64,000 nt of DNA from assembly GCA_016235425.1 (NCBI GenBank), contig JACRLC010000006.1:1-64000 (forward strand), read 5' to 3'. This document shows positions 57,068-64,000 of this stretch, piece after piece. Below the pieces are notes generated by a model, which ran no database searches, was not told the DNA's origin, and was given only the letters and a program-made list of their open reading frames with translations. Each line of letters opens with the position of its first letter. Position 1 is the stretch's first letter. The position numbers and the translations under genes were made by a program. The DNA is from Chloroflexota bacterium. Lineage in GTDB: Bacteria > Chloroflexota > Anaerolineae > Anaerolineales > Villigracilaceae.

Positions 57068-57490
57068 ATGTTGCAAATTTCAAATGCAATTCTCGCGCGA
57101 ATTCACAGGAACGGCGAAGAGGCGTATCCCGAAGAGGGGGCAGGCTTTTTGCTCGGCGCGGACGGTGATGAAAGAAACGTGACGGAAATCTTTGCCCTGC
57201 CAAATTCTCGTGAGGATATCGCGCGGCACAACCGTTATTTGATCACTCCCGAAGATTACCTCAAAGCCGAATTAACGGCGGACAGGCTTGGGCTGAGTCT
57301 GATCGGCGTTTTCCATTCGCATCCCGACCATCCAAATCGCCCGTCTGAATTTGACCGCGAGTGGGCACAGCCTTTCTTTTCATACGTCATCACGAGCGTG
57401 GATGAAGGAAAAGCAATCGAAAGCCGCTCGTGGAGGCTGGCTGAGGACCGTTCGCAATTTACGGAAGAAAAAATAATTTTGGAGAAATAA
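57068..57490 (+). CDS. mec: JAMM/MPN+ metalloprotease, Mec-like
   Basis: A 140-residue zinc peptidase domain with the JAMM motif: Glu in YPEEGAGFLLG, and FHSHPDHPNRPSEFDREW (HxH...S-D). In Mycobacterium, Mec releases cysteine from the CysO-cysteine adduct. Here it may do that and perhaps trim QEFLH from the first carrier. It follows the cysteine synthase directly and is upstream of the second carrier and the E1 enzyme. Confidence 0.9.
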   Translation: MLQISNAILARIHRNGEEAYPEEGAGFLLGADGDERNVTEIFALPNSREDIARHNRYLITPEDYLKAELTADRLGLSLIGVFHSHPDHPNRPSEFDREWAQPFFSYVITSVDEGKAIESRSWRLAEDRSQFTEEKIILEK

Positions 57491-57540
57491 ACGGGAGCAA
57501 GCTTCCTGACTCCAAAAAATCAAACCAAAGGAGTTTACAA

Positions 57541-57846
57541 ATGTCTCTCTATTTTGTTCGTCACCAGCATTCTGCTGAAACCTGCCCCGCGAAGGACCCT
57601 GAAATGGGCCAGATGCTCGTTCAACACGTCAGCAAGAAGAACGCTAAAAAGTTTGGCGTTGACCTTCTCGCCGATGCGGTGTTGGACAGCGGACACACTT
57701 TCGTTTTGATCGTGGAAGCCGAAGATAAGGCTTATATCGAACAGTTCATGCAGCCGTTCGCGATGGCAGGCTCCGTTGAGATTACGCCCTCCTCCACTTG
57801 CGAGGCTGTGGTGGAACGCGGCAACTGTGAGCCGGTTCCCGCTTAG
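57541..57846 (+). CDS. Small protein of unknown function in the cysteine cluster
   Basis: A 101-residue protein starting MSLYFVRHQHSAETCPAKDP with three Cys in all (Cys15, Cys87, Cys96). The predicted alternation of strands and helices suggests a ferredoxin-like alpha/beta barrel of the DUF3303 kind. AAAGGAG lies before the ATG. Its place between the JAMM protease and the second carrier suggests a part in sulfur delivery, but this is inference only. Confidence 0.7.
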   Translation: MSLYFVRHQHSAETCPAKDPEMGQMLVQHVSKKNAKKFGVDLLADAVLDSGHTFVLIVEAEDKAYIEQFMQPFAMAGSVEITPSSTCEAVVERGNCEPVPA

Positions 57847-57941
57847 TTGAAAATAAGCAGGTTGAAGGTTAGAATGAATCATATCCCATCACCCTTCGCT
57901 CTTTCCCATGGGAGAGGGCAGGGGTGAGGGAAAGGCTGAAT

Positions 57942-58214
57942 ATGTCTATTTTGAAGATACCAACTCCATTACGTTCCTACACCAACGGCCAGGCGGAGGT
58001 CACTGTGAATGGCGGGACTGTCGCTTCTGCCATGACAAGTTTAATTGAGCAATATCCCGCGCTCAAGCCGCACCTCTTTAGCGAAGGGGGTGACTTGCGC
58101 GCGTTTGTCAACCTGTTTTTGGGTGAACACAATATCAAGGATTTGCAGGGACTCGAAACGCCGCTTGGCGAGAGTGACCGTTTGATATTAATCCCTTCGA
58201 TTGCAGGAGGTTGA
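57942..58214 (+). CDS. cysO: MoaD/ThiS-like sulfur-carrier protein, CysO-like
   Basis: A 90-residue ubiquitin-like carrier: MSILKIPTPLRSYTNGQAEVTV at the start and DLQGLETPLGESDRLILIPSIAGG with the free Gly-Gly at the end, ready for adenylation by the E1 enzyme encoded next. The pattern resembles CysO. The stop TGA lies two bases before the GTG of the E1 gene. I use the ATG at 57942; the frame before it is repeat sequence. Confidence 0.88.
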   Translation: MSILKIPTPLRSYTNGQAEVTVNGGTVASAMTSLIEQYPALKPHLFSEGGDLRAFVNLFLGEHNIKDLQGLETPLGESDRLILIPSIAGG

Positions 58215-58215
58215 T

Positions 58216-59367
58216 GTGCTTCCAGGTTTAACGCGTGAAGAAATATTGCGATACTCGCGTCACTTATTGATTCCCGAAGTGGGACTCGAAGGCCAGCGAA
58301 AATTAAAGGGTTCGTCTGCGCTGGTGATCGGCACCGGCGGCCTCGGCTCGCCGGTTGCCCTCTATCTGGCCGCGGCAGGTGTTGGCCGCATCGGACTTGT
58401 GGATTACGACGTGGTCGATTCGTCGAACCTGCAACGACAGGTGATCCACGGCACGAATGGCATCGGCAAGCTGAAAGTCGAATCGGCGCGTGACCGAATG
58501 CTCGATCTCAATCCCGATATTGAGGTCGAAGTTTATAACGAGCCATTCACCTCTGAAAACGCCATGCGAATCGCGAAGGATTACGACGTCATCATTGACG
58601 GGACGGATAATTTCCCGACGCGCTATCTCACCAACGATGTCTCTGTGTTTCTTGGCAAGCCCAATATCTATGGCTCGATCTTTCGCTTCGATGGGCAGGT
58701 GAGTGTCTTTTATGCAAAAGAAGGCCCGTGCTACCGCTGCCTCTTCCCCGAACCGCCGCCGCCCGGACTTGTCCCTTCGTGCGCGGAAGGCGGTGTGCTC
58801 GGCGTGCTTCCCGGCACGATTGGCACGTTGCAAGCCACCGAAGCGCTGAAAGTCTTGCTTGGGATTGGCGATCCGCTCATTGGCAAACTTCTGCTCTACA
58901 ACGCGCTGGATATGTCCTTTGATTTTGTAAAGCTCAAGAAGAATCCGAAGTGCCGCGTCTGCGGGCCCAACGCGGACATCAAAGAGTTGATTGACTACGA
59001 GGAATTCTGCGGCGTTCCCGGCCATGACCATGAAGAGGGTTCCGCTGGCACGGGCTGGGACATCACTGCAAGCGAACTCTACGAACGCGTGAAAACCAAT
59101 CACCTCAAGTTGTTGGATGTGCGCGAGCCGCATGAGTTGGAGATTTCCAAGTTGCCGAACGCGGTAAACATCCCGCTCGGTCAATTGGCGGGGCGCCTGG
59201 CCGAACTCGATAGTGCCGAGGATATGGTCGTCTTCTGCAAAGGCGGGACGCGCTCCGCGCGGGCGCTGGAGTTGCTGGTCAGCGCGGGGTTCAAGAAGGT
59301 GAAGAATTTGAAAGGTGGGATCAATGCCTGGGCGAAGGATGTGGATATGAATTTGCCGGTGTATTAG
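58216..59367 (+). CDS. moeZ: MoeB/MoeZ-type E1 adenylyltransferase with rhodanese domain
   Basis: 383 residues. The E1 part has VIGTGGLGSPVALYLAAAGVGRIGLVDYDVVD, SNLQRQVIHG, DGTDNFPTRYLTND, Cys pairs for zinc (CYRCLFPE and CRVCGPN), and CAEGGVLGVLPG. The rhodanese part (about 275-383) has VVFCKGGTRSARAL with its Cys. It activates the carrier's C-terminal Gly as an adenylate and passes sulfur from the rhodanese Cys to form the thiocarboxylate. I take GTG at 58216, with AGGAGG five bases before. Confidence 0.93.
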   Translation: MLPGLTREEILRYSRHLLIPEVGLEGQRKLKGSSALVIGTGGLGSPVALYLAAAGVGRIGLVDYDVVDSSNLQRQVIHGTNGIGKLKVESARDRMLDLNPDIEVEVYNEPFTSENAMRIAKDYDVIIDGTDNFPTRYLTNDVSVFLGKPNIYGSIFRFDGQVSVFYAKEGPCYRCLFPEPPPPGLVPSCAEGGVLGVLPGTIGTLQATEALKVLLGIGDPLIGKLLLYNALDMSFDFVKLKKNPKCRVCGPNADIKELIDYEEFCGVPGHDHEEGSAGTGWDITASELYERVKTNHLKLLDVREPHELEISKLPNAVNIPLGQLAGRLAELDSAEDMVVFCKGGTRSARALELLVSAGFKKVKNLKGGINAWAKDVDMNLPVY

Positions 59368-59373
59368 TGCGTT

Positions 59374-59408
59374 ATGGCTCCCGTCATGGTGATGGGAGCC
59401 ATTTTGTT
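59374..59408 (+). terminator. Intrinsic terminator of the cysteine cluster
   Basis: ATGGCTCCC (59374-59382) pairs with GGGAGCCAT (59394-59402), followed by TTTTGTTG. Confidence 0.7.
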
Positions 59409-59454
59409 GTGCAAAGTTAAGCTGGTGATATCAGGGTGAAGGCGATTTTATATT

Positions 59455-60309
59455 TCACCTCATAGCGTTTCGAAAACTCCTCGCAAACTCTTTCGCGGCC
59501 TCAACTGGATTCGGGTTTTCGCCAATCGTCTTCACGCACGCCGAACCGACAATCACCCCGTCCGCCAGCGCGCCGACTTGTTTGGCTTGTTCGGGCGTAC
59601 CGATTCCAAATCCTACGCACACCGGCACGGACGCATGCTCACGGACGCGGGCGATCAAATCGCCAAGTCCATCTGAGATAGATGCGCGCGCGCCTGTAAC
59701 GCCTGTGACTGAAACGAGATAGATAAATCCCTTTGCATTTCGCGCAATCGCTTCCATGCGTTCGTTGGGCGATGTCGGCGCGAGCATTTGAATTAATGGC
59801 AACTCTCCGTCCTGAGCGGAGCGGAGCGTAGTCGAAGGACGATTTACACCATTCGCCTGCGCTTCGACTTCGCTCCCCTGTTGGGTCGCTCCGCTCAGCG
59901 CGGATTCAAACTCTCCTGCTTCCTCCAGCGGCAAATCGGGGATGATGAATCCGTCCGCGCCTGCTTCGCGCGCATCGCAGACAAATTTCTCCAATCCATA
60001 CGCAAGCATGGGATTGAAATATCCCATCAGAATTAACGGAACGGTCACGCCGCGCCGACGCAGTTCCGCAACCGCCGCCAGCGACTTCCTGACCGTGATT
60101 CCCTTTTCCAGCGCAATCTGCGTTGCCCTTTGAATGACTGGGCCGTCAGCCAGCGGGTCGGAAAAGGACAGCCCCACTTCGATCAAGTCTGCGCCATTTT
60201 TGGCAAGCGCTTCGATCACGTCAATGGATGTGTCCAAGTCAGGGTAACCCAACGGGAAGTAGGGCATGAAGATTGGTTTGTTGGCAAAAGCAGATTCAAT
60301 TCGATTCAT
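59455..60309 (-). CDS. trpA: Tryptophan synthase alpha chain
   Basis: Cleaves indole-3-glycerol phosphate to indole for the beta chain. 284 residues: LIEVGLSFSDPLADGPVIQ holds the catalytic Glu and Asp, GYFNPM and ADGFIIPDLPLEE follow, and GFIYLVSVTGVTGAR and VCVGFGIGTPEQAKQV are typical. Between EFESAL and LPLIQMLAP there are about 31 extra residues (138-169) from a palindromic repeat at 59803-59905; the family has none. Last gene of trpD-C-F-B-A. Confidence 0.95.
   Translation of the reverse strand: MNRIESAFANKPIFMPYFPLGYPDLDTSIDVIEALAKNGADLIEVGLSFSDPLADGPVIQRATQIALEKGITVRKSLAAVAELRRRGVTVPLILMGYFNPMLAYGLEKFVCDAREAGADGFIIPDLPLEEAGEFESALSGATQQGSEVEAQANGVNRPSTTLRSAQDGELPLIQMLAPTSPNERMEAIARNAKGFIYLVSVTGVTGARASISDGLGDLIARVREHASVPVCVGFGIGTPEQAKQVGALADGVIVGSACVKTIGENPNPVEAAKEFARSFRNAMR
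59803..59905. repeat. Palindromic repeat inside trpA
   Basis: CCTGAGCGGAGCGGAGCG and CGTAGTCGAAGGAC at the left, GCGCTTCGACTTCGCTCC and GTCGCTCCGCTCAGCGCGG at the right: inverted half-sites of the family at 2470. It is translated in frame. Confidence 0.8.
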
Positions 60310-60329
60310 GGTTTCCTCATAATCAGAGA

Positions 60330-60420
60330 ATTAGAGAAGTTGAGAATTGAGTATTACGGGACTCCAACCCTCGATACGGGTTTGCCGCTCAGGGCAAGTC
60401 TCTAATTCTCCAATCTCAAA
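60330..60420. repeat. GAATTAGAGA/TCTCTAATTC-type repeat between trpA and trpB
   Basis: AATCAGAGAATTAGAGAAG at the left and TCTCTAATTCTCCAATCTC at the right are inverted. Similar words occur at 1835-1870 and 61625-61668. Confidence 0.6.
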
Positions 60421-61603
60421 TCCTCATCTCTTTTATCACCGTATTCAAATCCTTGTCCCCTCTTCCTGATAAATTCACCAATATCACCTGGTCTTTTCTC
60501 ATCGTTGGCGCGCGCTTGATGACCTCCGCCACCGCGTGAGACGACTCCAGTGCGGGGATAATCCCCTCCGTGTGACACAAAGTTTGAAACGCATCCAACG
60601 CCTCTTCATCCGTTGCAGACGTGTAAAATGCGCGCTCGTTGTCTCTCATCATCGCGTGCTCGGGGCCGACCGCCGCGTAATCCAACCCTGCCGAAACCGA
60701 ATGTGTCTCTGCGATTTGTCCATCTTCATCCTGCAAAACATAAGTGCGCGTGCCGTGAATCACTCCAACGCGCGCCTTTGATGGGTCGCCAAATCGAGCG
60801 GCGTGTTTGCCTGAAGCGATTCCATTTCCACCTGCTTCGACGCCAATTAGTTCCACGCCGTCATCCTTGACGAACCCACTAAAGATACCAATCGCGTTCG
60901 AGCCGCCGCCGACGCACGCAATCACGGTATCAGGCAGGTGTCCCACTTCCATCATTACCTGTTCCCGCGCCTCTGTTCCAATCACAGACTGAAACTCGCG
61001 CACAATCGTTGGGTATGGGTGCGGCCCCAGCGCCGAGCCGAGCAGGTAATGTGTGTCGCGCACATTCGTCACCCAATCGCGGATGGCTTCGTTGATGGCA
61101 TCCTTCAACGTCTGCGTGCCCGACGTTACTGGCTGCACCTCCGCGCCGAGCAGCTTCATGCGGAACACGTTCGGCTCCTGCCGCGCGATGTCCACCACGC
61201 CCATGTACACCACACATTCGAGTCCAAGCAACGCGGCGGCTGTTGCAGAAGCCACGCCATGTTGCCCCGCGCCCGTCTCTGCGACAATGCGTCGCTTGCC
61301 CATCCGCTTCACGAGCAACGCCTGTCCCAAAGCGTTGTTGATCTTATGCGCGCCCGTGTGTGCCAAATCTTCGCGCTTCAAATAAATCTGCGCGCCGCCC
61401 AACTTCTCCGACAATCTTTTTGCATAAGTCAAAGGCGTGGGTCGTCCCACGAACGACGCCATCAACCTGTTGAATTCTTCCTGAAACGCGGCATCGTTCT
61501 GCGCGGATACAAACGCCTCTTCCAGCTCAATCAACGCAGGCATCAAGGTCTCAGGGACAAATTGTCCACCATAGATTCCAAATTTTGCAGGTAGTAACGT
61601 CAT
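60416..61603 (-). CDS. trpB: Tryptophan synthase beta chain
   Basis: Joins indole and serine with PLP. 395 residues: the PLP Lys is in [30 protein letters not shown] and the phosphate loop [10 protein letters not shown] follow; [14 protein letters not shown] and the end LSGRGDKDL are typical. N-terminus [17 protein letters not shown] marks the TrpB1 type. It lies between trpF and trpA on the minus strand. Confidence 0.97.
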   Translation of the reverse strand: MTLLPAKFGIYGGQFVPETLMPALIELEEAFVSAQNDAAFQEEFNRLMASFVGRPTPLTYAKRLSEKLGGAQIYLKREDLAHTGAHKINNALGQALLVKRMGKRRIVAETGAGQHGVASATAAALLGLECVVYMGVVDIARQEPNVFRMKLLGAEVQPVTSGTQTLKDAINEAIRDWVTNVRDTHYLLGSALGPHPYPTIVREFQSVIGTEAREQVMMEVGHLPDTVIACVGGGSNAIGIFSGFVKDDGVELIGVEAGGNGIASGKHAARFGDPSKARVGVIHGTRTYVLQDEDGQIAETHSVSAGLDYAAVGPEHAMMRDNERAFYTSATDEEALDAFQTLCHTEGIIPALESSHAVAEVIKRAPTMRKDQVILVNLSGRGDKDLNTVIKEMRI

Positions 61604-61622
61604 GTGTTCCTCATTCCAGAAA

Positions 61623-62306
61623 TTAGTGATTGGAGACTGGAGATTGGCTAATCTCCAGTCTCTTAACTGCTCTTACGAAAGCCTTCATCCTGCTCGCATC
61701 TTTCTCACCCGCGGCTGATTCCACGCCAGAGGCAACGTCCACACCCCACGGCTTGACCTGCCGCACCGCGTCTGCGACATTCTCTGGAGTCAATCCACCT
61801 GCCAGCAAAAGCGGATACCGCTTCGCCAACTCCGCCGCCGCTGGCCAATCTGCCGTTACGCCGCTACCGCCATACACGCCTTTGACTGCCGCGTCTATCA
61901 AAAAGGCAGGGGGAGAAGCGGATTCGGGAACGGATTTGAGAAACGGAAAAACGGATGTAGAGACTTGCTCTTGTGATTGAACAGGCAAGCGGATGGCTTT
62001 GAACGCCCTCCCATCAAAAGCCGTGACCATTTCTGGCGTTTCATCACCGTGGAGTTGAGCCAAATCCAGTGAGCAGGTCTCCAGAATATCCTTCACTTCA
62101 TCCACCGGCGAATTCACAAACACGCCAATTAGTTTGATGTTCGGGTGCTCGCGCTTCAAAATGGATGTGATTTCTGCACAAATTTCCTTCTCAATAAACC
62201 GTACGCTCTTGGAATAGAAATTGAATCCCAGATAATCCGCACCCGCGACAATCGCGGCGAGGGAATCTTTCAAGGTTTTGATTCCGCAGATTTTTATAAT
62301 TGTCAT
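61623..62306 (-). CDS. trpF: Phosphoribosylanthranilate isomerase
   Basis: Third step of the tryptophan branch. 227 residues: [27 protein letters not shown] is the start with the catalytic Cys; [26 protein letters not shown] and [12 protein letters not shown] are kept, with the Asp in [12 protein letters not shown]. The last 10 residues (ISQSPVSNH) come from the GATTGGAGACTGG-type repeat at 61625-61668. I start at the ATG at 62306, since the longer frame upstream is repeat. Confidence 0.95.
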   Translation of the reverse strand: MTIIKICGIKTLKDSLAAIVAGADYLGFNFYSKSVRFIEKEICAEITSILKREHPNIKLIGVFVNSPVDEVKDILETCSLDLAQLHGDETPEMVTAFDGRAFKAIRLPVQSQEQVSTSVFPFLKSVPESASPPAFLIDAAVKGVYGGSGVTADWPAAAELAKRYPLLLAGGLTPENVADAVRQVKPWGVDVASGVESAAGEKDASRMKAFVRAVKRLEISQSPVSNH

Positions 62307-62311
62307 TATCA

Positions 62312-62463
62312 CTCTTCCAATCCCGAAGGAATGGTCTGATTCTAGAACTTGAGCATAGTTGTGTTTGAAACTCCGAAGGAGTGACATCATCATGTCATCC
62401 CTTCGGGATTTCTGACCAAGGACAGATCGTTATTACAATCGTTTCATCCCTTCGGGATTGTGC
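62312..62463. repeat. CCCGAAGGAA/TCCCTTCGGGAT dispersed repeat, several copies
   Basis: CAATCCCGAAGGAATGG, ACTCCGAAGGAGTGACATC, TCATCCCTTCGGGATTTC and TCATCCCTTCGGGATTGTG lie in a row between trpF and trpC, the last one in the 3' end of trpC. Same family as 44018. Confidence 0.75.
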
Positions 62464-63389
62464 TTCTCTGGAGGCGGACTTGCCGTCCGAGAGCCAGAAG
62501 CAAGCTTCTGGAATCCAGAATCATTGACCTGCGACATTTGACTCGAAAGTTCGCGTACCTTCGCGGGAATATCGTCGGATGTGACTAATGCCTCACCCAC
62601 AAGGATGGCATCCACATTCGCTTTGGCTAATCGGTCAACGTCGCTGGCGGTGAAAATGCCTGATTCAGCCACGACTGCAATATTAGCGGGAATCATCGGG
62701 CGGAGGCGTTCGGTGGTGGCGAGAGTGACCTCGAAGGTGGTGAGGTTGCGGTTGTTGATTCCAATCAAATTCACGTCTTTCAACTTTAGTGCTCGTTCGG
62801 TCTCCGCTTCATCATGAACTTCGACAAGAGCGGTCAAGCCCAAACTCAAGGCACAGGCGTGGAGGTCGGCGAAGTGTTTGTCGTCGGTGAGGGCGGCGGC
62901 GATGAGGAGGATGGCATCGGCGCCGTTGGCGCGGGCTTCGTAGATTTGAGACTCGGCGATGATGAAGTCTTTGCGGAGGAGCGGGATTGGTAACACCTGC
63001 ACTTGCGTGCGGTGCAAGTGTTGGTAATTGGTGCGTAGGGCGTGAAGGGTTTCGAGTTTGCCCATGAAGAATTTTTCATCGGTCAATACCGAGATGGCAG
63101 AGGCTCCGTTTTGGGCGTAGATGTCTGCAACCTGGAAGAGGTCGAGGTGCGGGGCGAGAATCCCTTTTGAGGGAGAAGCCCGCTTGAGTTCGGCAATCAG
63201 GCTCGGGCGGAGTCCGAAGCGGCGGCGCTCCCTCACCCCTGTCCCCTCTCCCAAAGGGCGAGGGGTAATAGCGGAGAGAAAATCTCTGGGCGTAGGACTC
63301 TGCTCAGCGGCGCGGCGTAAAGTCACAGTGTCGAGCGCCGCAATTTCCAATTTCTTTTGGGAGAGGATTTTTTCAAGTATGTTTGTCAT
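62433..63389 (-). CDS. trpC: Indole-3-glycerol phosphate synthase
   Basis: 318 residues. LIAELKRASPSKG (catalytic Lys), ISVLTDEKFFMGKLETL, LRKDFIIAESQIYEARANGADAILLIAAAL, GINNRNLTTFEV and VAESGIFTASDV are all kept. Between residue 42 and 61, PRPLGEGTGVRERRRFG is extra and comes from the CCCTCTCC-type repeat at 63222-63262; the tail after VRELS, ending SPPPEKHNPEGMKRL, contains another repeat. I start at the ATG at 63389, as the longer Pro/Ser-rich frame overlaps trpD in another frame. Confidence 0.95.
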   Translation of the reverse strand: MTNILEKILSQKKLEIAALDTVTLRRAAEQSPTPRDFLSAITPRPLGEGTGVRERRRFGLRPSLIAELKRASPSKGILAPHLDLFQVADIYAQNGASAISVLTDEKFFMGKLETLHALRTNYQHLHRTQVQVLPIPLLRKDFIIAESQIYEARANGADAILLIAAALTDDKHFADLHACALSLGLTALVEVHDEAETERALKLKDVNLIGINNRNLTTFEVTLATTERLRPMIPANIAVVAESGIFTASDVDRLAKANVDAILVGEALVTSDDIPAKVRELSSQMSQVNDSGFQKLASGSRTASPPPEKHNPEGMKRL

Positions 63390-63441
63390 AAGCAGATTCG
63401 GCAGCGGATTGCTTCGCAGAGTGGATAAACGGATGAACGGA

Positions 63442-64000
63442 TTAGGAAACAGATTGGCTGAACTCGACGAGGGCATTGAGTTTGTTGAGGGCTTTGCCGC
63501 TGTCGAGGGAGGCTGTCGCTTCTTTGAGCGCGGATTTGAAATCACCTGTTTCAGCGGCGAGGGCGGCGGCGGCATTGAGCAGGACTGCGTCACGGCGAGC
63601 GCCGTTGAGTTTGCCAGTGAACATCTCGCGCATCATCACAGCGGATTCGTCGGGGGCGCCGCCGCGCAGGTCTTGGATGGTGGCGGGAGCGAGGCCGAGG
63701 TCGGCGGGATCGAGGTCGTAGGTGCGGACCGCGCCATCCTTGAGGTGACTGACGCGATTGAGGCCGCAGGGATTGAGTTCGTCGGTACCGCCTGCGCCGT
63801 GAATGACGAGCGCGGCGCGCGAGCCGAGTTCATGGAGGACGTGCGCGAGCGGCTCGGTGAGACTGGGAGCATAGACACCCGTGAGTTGAATGTCCGCGCC
63901 CGCGGGATTGGTGAGCGGGCCGAGCAGATTGAAAATGGTGCGCTGACCGATTTCCTTGCGAGGGCCGACGGCGTGCTTCATGGCGGGATGAAACTTGGGG
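63442..64000 (-). CDS. trpD: Anthranilate phosphoribosyltransferase (5' part missing)
   Basis: The C-terminal 186 codons of TrpD; the start lies past the right edge. KEIGQRTIFNLLGPLTNPAGA is the family signature, and GSRAALVIHGAGGTDELNP with EYDLDPADLGL-like continuation and NAAAALAAETGDFKSALKEATASLDSGKAL at the end are typical. First of the trp genes seen, 52 bases upstream of trpC. Confidence 0.95.
   Translation of the reverse strand, partial: PKFHPAMKHAVGPRKEIGQRTIFNLLGPLTNPAGADIQLTGVYAPSLTEPLAHVLHELGSRAALVIHGAGGTDELNPCGLNRVSHLKDGAVRTYDLDPADLGLAPATIQDLRGGAPDESAVMMREMFTGKLNGARRDAVLLNAAAALAAETGDFKSALKEATASLDSGKALNKLNALVEFSQSVS

Noticed and set aside
58303-59184. Long open frame antisense to the E1-rhodanese gene
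   Set aside because: The plus-strand gene has all E1 and rhodanese motifs; the antisense frame has none.
62433-63593. Longer trpC with a Pro/Ser-rich N-terminal extension
   Set aside because: The extra 68 codons run antisense-like through trpD in another frame; MTNILEKIL is the normal TrpC start.
1-64000. tRNA, rRNA genes, prophage and plasmid origin
   Set aside because: No cloverleaf with CCA-type end, no rRNA signature, and no integrase, capsid, terminase or replication initiator was seen.
59455-64000. Trp leader attenuator
   Set aside because: The operon start is beyond the right edge; no leader peptide can be assessed here.

Overview
The window reads as a chromosome segment of a Chloroflexota bacterium, most likely class Anaerolineae. 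This is inferred from the gene set, the protein style (S-layer-type C-terminal repeats with Cys pairs, Lys/Ala-rich tails on housekeeping proteins) and the very many short dispersed repeats. It carries no rRNA, tRNA, CRISPR array or prophage. About 60 genes can be supported, with both edges cutting features: the end of an IS200/IS605-like element on the left and trpD on the right.

Layout. 1-4.9 kb: IS remnant, a nuclease/UvrD-helicase pair, a GxxExxY protein set among repeats, and a UPF0175/PIN toxin-antitoxin pair. 5-8.4 kb: a GT-C membrane glycosyltransferase and a second SF1-type helicase. 8.5-11.1 kb: two tandem pentameric ligand-gated ion channel homologues. 11.1-21.1 kb: housekeeping (rplU-rpmA-rpmE, tdk, hpt, CCA-adding enzyme, DEDD exonuclease, hydrolase, response regulator, ppdK). 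21.1-29.3 kb: hemW, an MBL hydrolase, a TIR-membrane-WD40 receptor, a DUF574 methyltransferase and a two-component set. 29.4-35.4 kb: speD-speE, a PLP decarboxylase, Crp-like regulator, SDR, hydrolase, an E2 pseudogene and OsmC. 35.7-41.7 kb: a frameshifted beta-helix/SLH surface protein and the pyruvate dehydrogenase operon pdhA-pdhB-pdhC. 41.8-51 kb: HEAT-repeat protein, a STAND regulator, an ECF sigma factor and small SnoaL/SRPBCC/SemiSWEET-like proteins, and an iPGM-like metalloenzyme. 51.2-54.5 kb: a methyltransferase, a membrane thioredoxin with an in-frame TGA at its redox site, and an EF-G paralogue. 54.6-59.4 kb: a nuclease and a protein-thiocarboxylate cysteine-synthesis cluster (two MoaD/ThiS-type carriers, cysteine synthase, JAMM protease, E1-rhodanese). 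59.4-64 kb: trpD-trpC-trpF-trpB-trpA.

Two things stand out. First, positions 51785-52267 on the minus strand encode a membrane-anchored thioredoxin in which TGA replaces the first Cys of the CxxC site; the frame stays open and conserved for 75 further codons, and a hairpin follows at a distance suitable for a bacterial SECIS. This is a strong candidate selenoprotein. Second, many short dispersed repeats lie in frame inside conserved proteins (UvrD-like helicase, HemW, PDH E2, cysteine synthase, TrpA, TrpC), adding 12-42 residues without breaking the reading frame, which suggests that repeats supply new peptide segments in this genome. Other items worth following are the ion-channel pair, a highly paired leader RNA upstream of the cysteine synthase, a structured speD leader, a 21-bp motif shared by two regulator-linked transcription units, and a ribosomal protein bL31 fused to an RNA polymerase alpha-CTD-like domain.
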